Below the pieces are notes generated by a model. It worked only from the letters and a program-made list of their open reading frames with translations. It made no database searches and had not been told where the DNA came from. A DNA stretch of 64,000 nucleotides, taken from positions 1 through 64,000 of the forward strand of contig JAFDXE010000005.1 of NCBI GenBank assembly GCA_018268085.1, in the 5' to 3' direction. The position numbers were made by a program, and so were the translations under genes. Positions 51,785 to 61,557 of the stretch are shown in pieces. This stretch comes from Bacteroidota bacterium (GTDB lineage Bacteria; Bacteroidota; Bacteroidia; Chitinophagales; Chitinophagaceae). The stretch's first letter is position 1. Each line of letters begins with the position of its first letter.

Positions 51785-52526
51785 TTACAAAATTAGAATA
51801 GTGAGCCAAACGGGTTGATAAGAATTGTGCATACACTTCTCTCATTTCGGCAGGGGAACCATTTTGAGTTAACCAGTCATCCGGTATAAGCGTTACAATG
51901 TTTTTAATTACGGCAGGAGTGATCATGGCTGTACAATAATTATTTGCTGCTTCCAGTTCTGAAGCAAATGGTAAAAGCACATGCGTTTTTATATTGTTAA
52001 ACGTACTGAGGGCCTGCTGCTGCCAACCGTTCCAGTTATGGTGAAAATAAAGTGAAGCGCCAAAATCAATCAGCCACAATTCTTTTTTCCATACCAGCAT
52101 GTTTGTATTTTTTGCGGTGCGGTCAACATTCATTAAGAAACTATCCAACCAAACAATTTTTGATGCCAGCAGGGGATCAATCGTATTAACCGCCGGATCA
52201 AAACTGATGGCGCCCGATAAATAGTGTACACCTAAATTAATTCCAATGCTGCTCTTTAGTAAGTCCTGTATCTCTTCATCCGGTTCTGTTCTGCCAAAAG
52301 CTTCATCCAGCGAAGCAAGAATCAATTCCGGAACTTTCATTCCTGCTAACCTTGCTGTTTCCGCACCAATCAGATCTGCTATCAATGCTTTTACACCCTG
52401 GCCGGCACCACGAAATTTCAACACATACATAAATCCATCATCTGCTTCTACAATGGCAGGCAAAGAACCTCCTTCACGAAGCGGCGTGATATACCGGGCT
52501 ACATGGGCGTGACGCAATTTTTCCAT
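51750..52526 (-). CDS. HipA-family kinase-like protein
   Basis: A 258-residue HipA-like kinase without the N-terminal extension of E. coli HipA. The nucleotide-binding lysine lies in MYVLKFRGAGQG (residue 36), the catalytic loop is FLMNVDRTAKNTNML with Asp and Asn in place, and the metal-binding Asp is in LWLIDFGASLYFHHN. No HipB-like repressor is encoded next to it; the partner is DUF3037. It may phosphorylate a protein target in growth control, or act in another signalling path. The paired genes are on their own operon. Confidence 0.85.
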   Translation of the reverse strand: MEKLRHAHVARYITPLREGGSLPAIVEADDGFMYVLKFRGAGQGVKALIADLIGAETARLAGMKVPELILASLDEAFGRTEPDEEIQDLLKSSIGINLGVHYLSGAISFDPAVNTIDPLLASKIVWLDSFLMNVDRTAKNTNMLVWKKELWLIDFGASLYFHHNWNGWQQQALSTFNNIKTHVLLPFASELEAANNYCTAMITPAVIKNIVTLIPDDWLTQNGSPAEMREVYAQFLSTRLAHYSNFVNEAIHARSAII

Positions 52527-52599
52527 TAGCTATTCAATAAATTCATTTTAAACATCATTCCTTTTATGCCTTAGAATAATACAGTTGTTGTATCGCCTG

Positions 52600-53316
52600 T
52601 TATTTTGAAGGTCGGGATGGGCGCACTTCAATCTTACTCGGTAATGTCCTGGGGTTCATCTTTAAAATAACCAACACCAGTTCACCAATATCTTCCGGTT
52701 GTATTTTCCAGGCATCTGCTTCATTGGGAACATGGTTATTAAAATAAGAAGCTACCGAACCCGGCATTATGGTAGAAACCTTGATCCCATATTTTCTGAG
52801 ATCAAGCATGATGGCTTGTGTAAAACCAACCAGGCCGAATTTACTGGCATTATATGCCGAAGCAGTTTCAAAAAAATTCGCACCGGCAAGGCTGGCAATG
52901 CTGATAATATATCCTTCTGTTTTTTTCAAAGCATCAATGGATGCTTTTACACTGTTGAATACGCCCGTTAAATTGGTATTGATCGTTTCATTCCATTGCG
53001 CCGGGGTCATTTCATCAATAGCTGCAAAATGGCCAACACCGGCGTTGGCAACCAACACGTCCAGCCCGCCAAAATGTTCCGTAATTTTTTTTACTGCCTC
53101 TGTTTCTGCATCCAAAGAACTTACATCTGATGCTATAGCGAGTACTTTGCCGGCATCATTACTGAGTGCTGCAGCGGCTTCCACAGCAGCTTCCTTGTTT
53201 CTACTGCTAATGGCAACACGCATGCCGTTGTTCAATAAAATTTTTGCGATGCCCAAACCAATGCCTTTACTACCTCCGGTAATATAGGCAACCTTGTTGT
53301 GTATATCCTGGTTCAT
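52600..53316 (-). CDS. short-chain dehydrogenase/reductase (FabG-like)
   Basis: A 238-residue SDR from ATG 53316; an upstream in-frame start (53355) would add 13 unrelated residues. TGGSKGIGLG (cofactor), NAGVGH and catalytic Ser-Tyr-Lys (SIASLAG ... YNASKFG) are intact. The substrate is unknown. It is not part of the pigment locus (about 14 kb away), although a general 3-oxoacyl reductase function is possible. Confidence 0.88.
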   Translation of the reverse strand: MNQDIHNKVAYITGGSKGIGLGIAKILLNNGMRVAISSRNKEAAVEAAAALSNDAGKVLAIASDVSSLDAETEAVKKITEHFGGLDVLVANAGVGHFAAIDEMTPAQWNETINTNLTGVFNSVKASIDALKKTEGYIISIASLAGANFFETASAYNASKFGLVGFTQAIMLDLRKYGIKVSTIMPGSVASYFNNHVPNEADAWKIQPEDIGELVLVILKMNPRTLPSKIEVRPSRPSK

Positions 53317-53404
53317 ATCTTTAAATTGAAGTACAAAGATATCTAACAGTTTCACTAATGAAGAGCCGGAACAACAAATTTATCGCAGGACCCGTCACAA
53401 AACA

Positions 53405-54460
53405 TTACTTATACAAAGCAAGAATTTCTTTTGCGCTTCTGTCGCTGCTATAGGTTAGCACCCTTCTTCCGGATCGCAATTTTTCATCCAGTAACAGGTC
53501 GAGACAGGAAAACATTTCTTCTTCATTTTTTACCACATACCAGTTTTCAAAATCCTGCTTCATAGGTTGTACAAAACTTACCACTTTTGCACCTGCATAT
53601 AATGCCTCCGCACATACCGCAGCAAATCCTTCATAGGAAGAAGGATGTAACAGAATTTTTGACTGCTGCATTAATTCCAGCACATTTTTGTGTGCTGTTT
53701 CTCCCCGCAGTTGTAGGTTATCCTGTAACCGGTATTGCTCAATTAAAGATTGTAATTTATTTCTGTCAACACCCTCTCCTGCGATAACCGCTTTCAGCGT
53801 TGGATATTTTTTTGACAATAATGAAATCATTTTTATAAACACATCAAACTGCTTCAATGGAATTAAAGAGCCCACTCCAAGAATATCTATGGTATAAGCT
53901 GGTAAAGGGTCTGTAAATAATCCTGTGTCTATACCGGCAGGTATAACATATCCGGGTGTACACTGATAATTTTTTCTGAACCGCTCTGCAATACTATCAG
54001 AAATGGCAACAAGGTTTTTACCGGCGGGATGCACACGTTTTACATAGCGGTTATTTTCTTTTGCATCCTGGCCGAGTATCCAGGTAAAATGTTTAATGCC
54101 GGTTTTGGATGCAGCATACTTCCCCACCATTGCACACTCACCCAGCCATAAACTAAAAAAGCCAATAACATGGTTGCGTTGTACCAACTGCTGAATACGC
54201 TTCCAGATTCTTCTCCATAAAAATAGTTTATGCAGTTTTCCCCTGTTTCTTCCGTTACATGCAATTACCGTAACGTTATGCCAGGAATATTCTTTTGAAA
54301 AGAACGGGTATTCAAACGCAATCACTATAATGTTTAGTGATGCATCTGCCTTAACAAGACTACGAATAAATGTTTGTAAGAAGGGAAGGCAGGCTGTATC
54401 TGCTTCATCTTTCGGAAAGCCGGGCGTAAGAATTACCAATGTGCGTTTGCCATTACTCAT
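53405..54460 (-). CDS. glycosyltransferase family 4
   Basis: A 351-residue GT-B glycosyltransferase. The C-terminal domain contains SLIPLKQFDVFIKMI, AVIAGEGVDRNKL and the nucleotide-sugar-binding HPSSYEGFAAVCAEAL with the E-x7-E motif. It overlaps the ABC exporter gene by 8 bases, and a sugar-phosphate transferase gene is just upstream, so the three likely form a unit for a cell-surface polysaccharide or glycolipid. The exact sugar is unknown. Confidence 0.9.
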   Translation of the reverse strand: MSNGKRTLVILTPGFPKDEADTACLPFLQTFIRSLVKADASLNIIVIAFEYPFFSKEYSWHNVTVIACNGRNRGKLHKLFLWRRIWKRIQQLVQRNHVIGFFSLWLGECAMVGKYAASKTGIKHFTWILGQDAKENNRYVKRVHPAGKNLVAISDSIAERFRKNYQCTPGYVIPAGIDTGLFTDPLPAYTIDILGVGSLIPLKQFDVFIKMISLLSKKYPTLKAVIAGEGVDRNKLQSLIEQYRLQDNLQLRGETAHKNVLELMQQSKILLHPSSYEGFAAVCAEALYAGAKVVSFVQPMKQDFENWYVVKNEEEMFSCLDLLLDEKLRSGRRVLTYSSDRSAKEILALYK

Positions 54461-56108
54461 GCAGTGAAATGATTTTATTGCAATAGGCGTGTAATGATGT
54501 GCGATGTGTTATGAGTAAAATCATCTTTCCTTTTTTTGTCAACTGCTGCAGTTCCTGCATGATGGCGGTTTCTGCTGCGGCATCCAGTTCACTGAAGGCT
54601 TCGTCGAAAATATACAAGTCTGCATCTTTGTACAATGCTCTTGCTAAAATGATCCGCTGACGTTGACCACCGCTGAAATTTTTTCCATTTTCAGTAACCT
54701 GGCTGTTCTCTTTTTCGGGCAACTGGTTGATCAATGCATCAAGTTCTGCCATAGAAACCGCCTGCCTGAATCTTTGCTGATCTGTAGTATTTTCTTCCAG
54801 TGTTATGTTTTGCTGAAGTGATGCATTAATGAGCAGTTGTTGTTGTTTTGCATAAGCAATCCTGTTCCTGTATATTTTTCTCTCCACTGCACCGGCGATC
54901 GTTCCGTTAATATACACTTCACCACTATCCTGTTGCAGGAAAGCAAGTAAGATATGAACAAAGGTTGTTTTTCCTTTGCCGGAAATACCTGTAATGGCAA
55001 CCATATCACCGCTTTTAATTTCAGCAGAAAGATTTTGGATCACACTTTTATTTTCATAGCTAAAACAAATATTCCGGCATTGCACAGCCGTGATCGGCGG
55101 GCAATTAACTATTTCATTTTCTGCAATAGAATTATCCGCTAATCCTTCAGTACTGAAAGCATAGGTTTTTACCTGCCCGGCAAGATTGATACATTTTACC
55201 ACACCCGGCATTATTTTATACACTGCAGCAGCAAATGCGCCAATAGTTACAACCGAAATGCTGTTATTCGAACCATATAAATTATTAAGCAGGATGAGCA
55301 CAAACAAACCTGTAATAGCAAATATCTCTACGAGCCTCGGCGGAATGAATTGTATAAACTGTCGTTCCGATAAAATTTGATTCAATGCAGCTTGCGATGG
55401 ATGGTATCTGTTTGTGAAGAAGGCCTTTTTTCCGTACATGTTGCTTTCAATAAATGCAGCAAGTGCTTCCTGTAAATATTGAATCGTTTGTTCACTTGTT
55501 TTTTTTCCCTGCAGCCGGTTGTTCTCCATTTTGCGTTTTATATACCAGCCGGTAAGCATAACAGGTGGCGATAGCAGCAGTATGAGCAAAAGAAATAAAA
55601 CAGGCTTGTACAGTAAAATGGCAACGATACTAACGGTAATAAGTACAAGCTGGCCGAATACCTGTTGAATGCCGTTTAAAACATAATGCACAAATTCGAT
55701 CGGTTGCTGACTGATCTTCCTGTTAAAAACGGAAGAGTCTGTATCTATATACGCCTTAAAGCTACCGTTGAAGTAGTTCATTAAATTTTCTTTCGACAAT
55801 CTTGTAGCAACCGCATAAGCGAATTGCAACTGCCATTTGCTAATGAAAAATCCCAATACGTTTTTGCAGATGAACAAAACCAGGAACAGCAGTAATAGCA
55901 ATACCGGATGTTGTGTTAGTGCATATTGAATAAAAGGAAGCGTATGTGTTTCTTTAGATTGTGTGAACACAGCTACGATCAGTACCAACACAATTAAAAA
56001 AGCAATATCAAGCAGGCTGATACAAATATCTGCAACAGCAAGCAGCCATGCAGTTTTTTTTTCTTTTGCTGAAAGAACGGCAAATGTATTTTTAATAACC
56101 TGTTTCAT
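54453..56108 (-). CDS. ABC exporter, fused permease and ATPase
   Basis: A 551-residue half-transporter. The N-terminal half has six transmembrane helices; the ATPase shows Walker A GISGKGKTT, signature FSGGQRQRI, Walker B YIFDEAF and H-loop ITHRTS. The third residue of the Walker B end is Ala-Phe where Glu-Pro is usual in other exporters; the catalytic Glu is present (DEAF). It belongs with the glycosyltransferase at 53405 and the sugar transferase at 56191 and probably exports a lipid-linked glycan or a related lipid. Confidence 0.88.
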   Translation of the reverse strand: MKQVIKNTFAVLSAKEKKTAWLLAVADICISLLDIAFLIVLVLIVAVFTQSKETHTLPFIQYALTQHPVLLLLLFLVLFICKNVLGFFISKWQLQFAYAVATRLSKENLMNYFNGSFKAYIDTDSSVFNRKISQQPIEFVHYVLNGIQQVFGQLVLITVSIVAILLYKPVLFLLLILLLSPPVMLTGWYIKRKMENNRLQGKKTSEQTIQYLQEALAAFIESNMYGKKAFFTNRYHPSQAALNQILSERQFIQFIPPRLVEIFAITGLFVLILLNNLYGSNNSISVVTIGAFAAAVYKIMPGVVKCINLAGQVKTYAFSTEGLADNSIAENEIVNCPPITAVQCRNICFSYENKSVIQNLSAEIKSGDMVAITGISGKGKTTFVHILLAFLQQDSGEVYINGTIAGAVERKIYRNRIAYAKQQQLLINASLQQNITLEENTTDQQRFRQAVSMAELDALINQLPEKENSQVTENGKNFSGGQRQRIILARALYKDADLYIFDEAFSELDAAAETAIMQELQQLTKKGKMILLITHRTSLHAYCNKIISLHE

Positions 56109-56190
56109 GAATAATTATGGTAACTGCTGATATTACGGTGCTGTTCGTTATTTACAGCAATTATGCAGCAAACAAATTACTTTATTATCC

Positions 56191-56943
56191 TTAAACAGCA
56201 GCCGGCTTTTGAGTGATCATCCGGAAAGTACGCAACAAAATTTTAGCATCCATTGCCGGCGACCAGTTTTGAATATAGGCGATATCAAACTGTACCCGTT
56301 GTTGTAACAGTTGAATATCGGTAGTGGAACCAAAATTTCCGTTTGATTGCGCAAAACCTGTAATGCCCGGTTTCACCAGGTTGCGATAGTGATAATTTTG
56401 AAAGAGGCTTTCGAATTTTTTGTCTTCAAGGATCATATACGGCCTCGGACCGATAATCGACATTTGTCCTAAAAACACATTGATGAATTGAGGTAGTTCA
56501 TCGATGTGGTAATGGCGGATATATTTTCCAACTTTTGTAATGCGTTCATCATTCTGTTGTTCTGCCAATCGATCCGCATCTTCATTCTGCACCATACTCC
56601 TGAACTTTATACAGCGGAATTTTTTTCCATAACGGCCTGTTCGCTTTTGTAAAAAAAATACAGGACCTTTTGAATCAATAGAAATTATAATTGCCATCAG
56701 CGGTACCAGCCAGGGAAGAACGGTTATGATTATGATAGATGAAAGCAGTATATCTACCGATCTTTTTATACTGCGGTTGAATAAATGTTTTAGTGGAGAT
56801 GATTTGCTGTCTATGTACAATTCAATTTTCCTGGAATAGCCGGGTTGAATTGTTTTGATGAATTCCTTTTCTACCGGCGTCGGTACAGAGGGAAAAGGCA
56901 GATCAATATGCGGTGATTTTTTTTCGGTGTAGAGTTTTTCCAT
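56191..56943 (-). CDS. bacterial sugar transferase (undecaprenyl-phosphate sugar phosphotransferase-like)
   Basis: A 250-residue enzyme with one hydrophobic segment (about residues 66-88, ILLSSIIIITVLPWLVPLM). Conserved parts are KRSVDILLS, GPVFFLQKRTGRYGKKF, KFRSM, DELPQFINVFLGQMSIIGPRPY and the final GITGFAQ. It transfers a sugar-1-phosphate to undecaprenyl phosphate, the first step of a surface polysaccharide repeat unit. The upstream N-terminal sensory domain of some homologues is missing, so it is the short WcaJ-C-like form. Confidence 0.92.
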   Translation of the reverse strand: MEKLYTEKKSPHIDLPFPSVPTPVEKEFIKTIQPGYSRKIELYIDSKSSPLKHLFNRSIKRSVDILLSSIIIITVLPWLVPLMAIIISIDSKGPVFFLQKRTGRYGKKFRCIKFRSMVQNEDADRLAEQQNDERITKVGKYIRHYHIDELPQFINVFLGQMSIIGPRPYMILEDKKFESLFQNYHYRNLVKPGITGFAQSNGNFGSTTDIQLLQQRVQFDIAYIQNWSPAMDAKILLRTFRMITQKPAAV

Positions 56944-57037
56944 TCAGTGAGGTTTCAGGATAAAAGTAACGCAAAACCGCCACATTCTTTGATTGACATT
57001 TCACTTGTGTTCAGGTAGTTTGCTTACAAAAAGCAAA

Positions 57038-58561
57038 TTAAAAAAGATTTTTTGTCAGGCCGATCATCAACCCAAAACTTTGTATGGGAAGTTCGCCGGT
57101 TCCCACTTTACCAACCGGAATCTTCAGGTATGGTTCTGCACGCAAATCACATATTTTTCCCAGCGAACGTTTGTAGCCAAATGAGAAGTTTACTACAGCG
57201 GCCAGTTGGTTGTCGTGCGTTTTGTAAGTAGCATCATAAGGATAATACACGTTGTAACGTTTCACTTCGTAAGTATATTCCTCCTTATTCATGAAATAGG
57301 ATGAAATACCTGCAGATGCAAACCAGTTGCTTTTTTTCTTCGATGCAAAATTGTAATAAATATTCACCGGCCATTCCAACATGTGGCAATCGCCTTCTAC
57401 ATAAACTATTTTAACATAGGATGGAATGTAAGAAAGTTTTTTTGTGCTGAAATATTTTCCATCACTGGAATAAGATTTTTTATCAACGATCAATCCTGTT
57501 TCAACCGACAATCGTTTGTTTAATGCATATCCAACGATGAATCCATAATTGTAACCGGTTTTATGTACAGACTGGAATTTGATCATACTACAATCGGGCC
57601 CGCCAACCAGTCCTGCATAAAAATGTTTTTGTTTTGATTGTTTCTTTTTTTCCTCCTGTTTTTTATGGTTACTGCTATCCGGTTGCTTCGGTTCGGCGTT
57701 AGCAATACTTTTCACGGAATCCGATGTATTTACCTGCTTACTGCTATCTGATGCCGGTGAAATTTCTGTAGTAAGCTGAACAGGCGTGGAGTTGCGCTGT
57801 GTATTATTTGTGCTGTTTGATGCTATATTGTTATCATCCGTATTTTCTTTTGCTACGGGATCATCGGAACCTGTTTCTCCCATTGTAGCCGAAAAATGTT
57901 TTTTCCCTTTATCAAACATACGTAACCTGCGTTGGGCAAATAGTTGTTCGTGTTCTTCATTTCCGGTTGGCTGTGTTTTCTTTTTTAGCCGCCTGGAATT
58001 GCCGGTGTTCGTTTGCCTGTTGTTTGTTGATTGTACATTTCCTGAATTTGTTTTTCCGGCGGTAGCAGGGTAAGCAGCCTGCTCATGGGTGTTTGTTACA
58101 TTGTTAATGGTTGTAGCAGCGGCCTTGTTACCGTGGTTTGTACTGTTTTCGTTTGAAGCGGCAGCGGGAGGCGTGGTAGTAGCCGCCAGTGATGGAGATG
58201 CTGTTTCTGCTGCGGTTACTGTTGTTGCCTGGTTGTTATGATTGTTTTTATTTTCTGCTGTTGATTTTTCGTTGTTATTTGTTGTTGTGATGGAAGGTTG
58301 CGTATGTTTTTTTGCAGAGCTAAATAAACGGGATATGCCGTTACTGTTTATTTCTATAATGATAAGTGGCGAGATCAATAAAAATAAAAACAGCAGGAAT
58401 AACCAACGACGCTTTTTTTCTTTTGCAGGCGTAGCTGGATCATCCGGGGTGCCGCCTCCATTTTCCATCTTCTTCAGCACTTCTGAAAAATCAACGGGTT
58501 CCGTTTTAAGTGGATAATACTCCGCTGCCCTGCGAAATATTTCTTCATTTCCGTCGGTCAT
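57038..58561 (-). CDS. sigma-factor partner with cytoplasmic N-terminus, one transmembrane segment and outer-membrane beta-barrel domain
   Basis: A 507-residue protein. Residues 1-50 are polar with EEIFRRAAEYYPLKTEP, as in a family of Bacteroidota anti-sigma-like proteins. A transmembrane helix spans residues 53-70 (WLFLLFLFLLISPLIIIE). Residues about 75-315 are low-complexity, rich in Asn, Thr, Ala and charged residues. Residues about 320-507 look like an eight-stranded outer-membrane beta-barrel ending in Phe (MIGLTKNLF). The start overlaps the stop of the upstream ECF sigma gene (ATGA). The single chain could span the envelope and report outer-membrane state to the sigma factor (inference). 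Confidence 0.82.
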   Translation of the reverse strand: MTDGNEEIFRRAAEYYPLKTEPVDFSEVLKKMENGGGTPDDPATPAKEKKRRWLFLLFLFLLISPLIIIEINSNGISRLFSSAKKHTQPSITTTNNNEKSTAENKNNHNNQATTVTAAETASPSLAATTTPPAAASNENSTNHGNKAAATTINNVTNTHEQAAYPATAGKTNSGNVQSTNNRQTNTGNSRRLKKKTQPTGNEEHEQLFAQRRLRMFDKGKKHFSATMGETGSDDPVAKENTDDNNIASNSTNNTQRNSTPVQLTTEISPASDSSKQVNTSDSVKSIANAEPKQPDSSNHKKQEEKKKQSKQKHFYAGLVGGPDCSMIKFQSVHKTGYNYGFIVGYALNKRLSVETGLIVDKKSYSSDGKYFSTKKLSYIPSYVKIVYVEGDCHMLEWPVNIYYNFASKKKSNWFASAGISSYFMNKEEYTYEVKRYNVYYPYDATYKTHDNQLAAVVNFSFGYKRSLGKICDLRAEPYLKIPVGKVGTGELPIQSFGLMIGLTKNLF

Positions 58562-59163
58562 ACGTAGTTTTTTTTCTGGTCAAGTTTTTTAATATAGGTC
58601 TGTAGCAATGCTCTTGCTTTCGAAAGGTTGGATTTGGATGTACCCACCGCAATGCCCAACTGGTTGGCAATTTCCTGGTGTGTAAATCCATCTATTACAT
58701 ACATGTTAAAAACAATTCTGTACGTTGGCGGGAGTTTTTTTACTTCATTGATCAGGTCTTTATACAGGAGGGATTGGTCTGATGCCTGGGATTTATCTTC
58801 TATCCAAACTCCTTCGTTGGTGATTCCGATCTCAGGGAGAAAATTGTCTTTTCTAAGCCGGTCGATGGCGGTATTGATCATGATCGTTCGCATCCATCCC
58901 ATCAATATCATTTCTATTTTGCTCGACTGGTCGTAATGAAACGTATGCAATTTGCCGAATACTTTTACAAAACCATCATTCACCACATCAACCGCTTTAT
59001 CGTACCTGAAAATATACCTGAATACAATCTTCAAACAGTAGCCATAGTACCGCTCATAGAGTAATTTCTGATCTCTATGATTATTTTCCCTGCATCCGGC
59101 AATTATTTCATCCAGGAACTTCAAGTCTTTGTTATTATTGATATCGTTATTGAATACGCTCAA
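58558..59163 (-). CDS. ECF-type sigma-70 family RNA polymerase sigma factor
   Basis: A 201-residue sigma factor. Region 2 is seen in LLYERYYGYCLKIVFRYI and DKAVDVVNDGFVKVFGKL, and region 4 in LPPTYRIVFNMYVIDGFTHQEIANQLGI with the helix-turn-helix AVGTSKSNLSKAR. No upstream ATG is available, so the TTG at 59163 is the likely start. The stop codon overlaps the next gene's ATG by four bases, coupling its translation to the membrane-spanning partner, its likely regulator. Confidence 0.9.
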   Translation of the reverse strand: MSVFNNDINNNKDLKFLDEIIAGCRENNHRDQKLLYERYYGYCLKIVFRYIFRYDKAVDVVNDGFVKVFGKLHTFHYDQSSKIEMILMGWMRTIMINTAIDRLRKDNFLPEIGITNEGVWIEDKSQASDQSLLYKDLINEVKKLPPTYRIVFNMYVIDGFTHQEIANQLGIAVGTSKSNLSKARALLQTYIKKLDQKKNYV

Positions 59164-59273
59164 TGAAATAAGAAGGTTGCTTTTAATGACAGGTAAAGTG
59201 TTGCAGATCGATTTAACGGGTTATTGTTAGCGATTGAATCTAAGAAACATTTGTTGTTTGAACATTAAAATAT

Positions 59274-59326
59274 AAAAAAATCTCCTACTATTCAATTTTT
59301 ATTTAGCCGTTGCTGATAGAGGAGAT
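59274..59326 (-). terminator. terminator whose stem overlaps the recR 3' end
   Basis: On the minus strand ATCTCCTCTAT (coding for the last recR residues) pairs with ATAG-T-AGGAGAT over 11 bp with one bulged T. The loop is about 24 bases and includes the recR stop codon. Seven T's and TATATTTT follow. This is terminator-like, although the loop is long. Confidence 0.5.
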
Positions 59327-59932
59327 GTAATTTTCTACGGGGATGCGGTTGCTGATGCTTTTGGCGAGTGTCATTTCATCGGCAAATTCAAGTTCGCCCC
59401 CAAAGGAGATTCCCCTGGCGATGGTGGTAATTTTAACAGGGTTGTCTTTGAGTTTTCTACCGATATAATAAATGGTAGTATCTCCCTGGATATTGGGATT
59501 GAGTGCAAAAATAATTTCCAGAATGTTCTCTTTCTGAACCCTTTGAACAAGTGATTCGATATTCAACTGATCTGGACCGATGCCATCCAACGGCGATATA
59601 ACGCCACCGAGTACATGATACAGGCCATTGAATTGCTGGGTGCTTTCAATAGCAATTACGTCACGAATATTTTCAACCACGCAAATCAAATCCTGTTTAC
59701 GCATCGTGTTGCTGCAGATATTGCATAAGTTGCTGTCGGCAATATTGTGGCATCGGGAACAGAATTTAATTTCTTTTCTCATGTGCGCAATGGTATCGCT
59801 GAACTGTGTTACCATCGATTCGTCTTGTTTGATCAGGTGCAGCACCAGCCTCAATGCCGTTTTCTTTCCAATGCCCGGAAGCCTGGCGAATTCATTCACT
59901 GCATTTTCGAGTAAGGTTGATGAGAAAAACAT
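59303..59932 (-). CDS. recR: recombination mediator protein RecR
   Basis: A 209-residue RecR with all standard parts: helix-hairpin-helix LPGIGKKTALRLVLHLI, the four-cysteine zinc motif CSRCHNIADSNLCNICS, and the Toprim domain IVVENIRDVIAIE ... YHVLGGVISPLDGIGPDQLN. RecR works with RecO and RecF to load RecA on gapped DNA. Length is normal for the family. It is a housekeeping gene with no link to its neighbours. Confidence 0.97.
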   Translation of the reverse strand: MFFSSTLLENAVNEFARLPGIGKKTALRLVLHLIKQDESMVTQFSDTIAHMRKEIKFCSRCHNIADSNLCNICSNTMRKQDLICVVENIRDVIAIESTQQFNGLYHVLGGVISPLDGIGPDQLNIESLVQRVQKENILEIIFALNPNIQGDTTIYYIGRKLKDNPVKITTIARGISFGGELEFADEMTLAKSISNRIPVENYISSISNG

Positions 59933-59971
59933 GGCGCAAAGATAGAATAAATGAGTGCAACGACGGGGATG

Positions 59972-61378
59972 CTATAACGAGATTTCACGCTCATTTTCCC
60001 AATCTGCTTTGATGACAATTTTCTGGGGAAGCCCAATGGCTCTTTCGGGTTGTATCCTTTCTTTATAATTGCCCGGATCCCATTTGCCGTTTTGATTGCT
60101 GTCGTATAAAATTCTTACTTCATATTCTCCCGGTTCAAATAATTTCCGGCTCCATTCTGAAGCAGTTACCGGGAAGGAGAACTTAACTACATCTGATTGT
60201 ACAAATTGTATAACGGGGTGGAGCGACAGATCAAGATTGGAAAACCTGAATGTTATGCTTCCGTAAGCAGATTCTTTTTTTGTGATGAAACGAATGGTAT
60301 CTGATTTCTCCAGCGCCAGGTCGGCAGAATCTGAAACCGCATCTTTACCTATAGTAAGTATGTATTGCATTTCGGGTAGCCACGACTGTTGCAGGGTAAC
60401 TTTTGTACGGCTCGTATCTAATACGGCACGAATACCCGGAATTGGTTTGTAGTTGGTATCGCTGAGCACAAATTTTGTTGAATCGTAATTTTTCAAGGGG
60501 GAAGTAAAACTGATTTCTAATGGAGATAACAGGTCCTGGCCTTTACCACTACCGGATGATACGCTGTATCTTAGTTTTTTATCAACGGTTTTTTTGGGTG
60601 CATTGTTGGATGATTGTGCATTGCTTCCCGCCTTTTCTTTCTCTTCTGCAAAAGCATAGAGGATTACGGGTTTGGAGTTATTGCTGCTGTTGATATCAGT
60701 ATCATTAAATGCAAAAATTTCTGTTTTTGAATTATAGGTTTTGCCACCATCGCCGTCTTTCAATGCATATATTTTAAAGTTGGCAGCAGGCAGGTGTTTG
60801 AAATTAAAAATGCCATCACCGTTTAATCTTTCGATGTAGTCGGGCTTTTTTGAAAGTACATCAGTATCGTTTGCATTTTTATACAGGTAAACCATAATGG
60901 TGCTGTCTGTTTTTCCCGTTTCCGCTACAACAACTTTGCCCCGGAGTTGAAATGAGTCGATATAGTTACCGGTTGAAAATGTGTAAGTGAAATTTTTTAA
61001 GATATTGCCCTCGTGTATGTCTACAATAGCATTACCGAAATCGATGCTGTACGTTGTATTTGGTTGAAGTGTGTCTTTAAATTTTATGCTAACGGTTTTC
61101 AGGTTGCTACCAATGGTAACATTTTTTTTCTGAACAGGCGATACCAGCATGTTGGTTTGAGGATCTTTCAATTCGATGTATTCATCAAATGTGAGTGTGA
61201 TCTTATTACCTGTGAAATTGAGTTTATTGTTTTCTGGTGTTGCTTTACTCAGTACAGGCGCAAGTGTATCTTTAACGCCACCTGTAGGAAAGCCTACCTG
61301 CGCACACCCGCCGCCAACGACCGACAGCAGGTAAACCATTACAATGACTGATAAAAGCGATAAACTATTTTTAAACAT
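59972..61378 (-). CDS. Ig-like domain lipoprotein (Big_5 family)
   Basis: From ATG 61378 the protein has 468 residues, starting with a lipoprotein signal (LSVVGGGCAQVG, acylated Cys at residue 26); a longer open frame from 61492 would add an unlikely polar N-terminus. GFPTGGVKDTLAPVLSKATPENN introduces an Ig-like Big_5 domain (FDEYIELKDPQTNMLVSP ... YSIDFGNAIVDIHEGN), repeated around residues 280-370. Such Bacteroidota lipoproteins are common and their function is unknown. Some lie near recR or gldB-like genes. Confidence 0.85.
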   Translation of the reverse strand: MFKNSLSLLSVIVMVYLLSVVGGGCAQVGFPTGGVKDTLAPVLSKATPENNKLNFTGNKITLTFDEYIELKDPQTNMLVSPVQKKNVTIGSNLKTVSIKFKDTLQPNTTYSIDFGNAIVDIHEGNILKNFTYTFSTGNYIDSFQLRGKVVVAETGKTDSTIMVYLYKNANDTDVLSKKPDYIERLNGDGIFNFKHLPAANFKIYALKDGDGGKTYNSKTEIFAFNDTDINSSNNSKPVILYAFAEEKEKAGSNAQSSNNAPKKTVDKKLRYSVSSGSGKGQDLLSPLEISFTSPLKNYDSTKFVLSDTNYKPIPGIRAVLDTSRTKVTLQQSWLPEMQYILTIGKDAVSDSADLALEKSDTIRFITKKESAYGSITFRFSNLDLSLHPVIQFVQSDVVKFSFPVTASEWSRKLFEPGEYEVRILYDSNQNGKWDPGNYKERIQPERAIGLPQKIVIKADWENEREISL

Positions 61379-61557
61379 GAATACTGTAGCTGAATTTGCG
61401 GTGAAGTTATTATAAATACAGATGGAGATGGTAAACTTAACGTAACTTTTAAATGTATTGTGATCCTGTGTACCACAAAGATCAGAAGGCATACAGCAGT
61501 ATAAAAGTGTACAATGTTTTATAAACGGTTTACAGCATGGCTTACCTGTTCAGGTAT

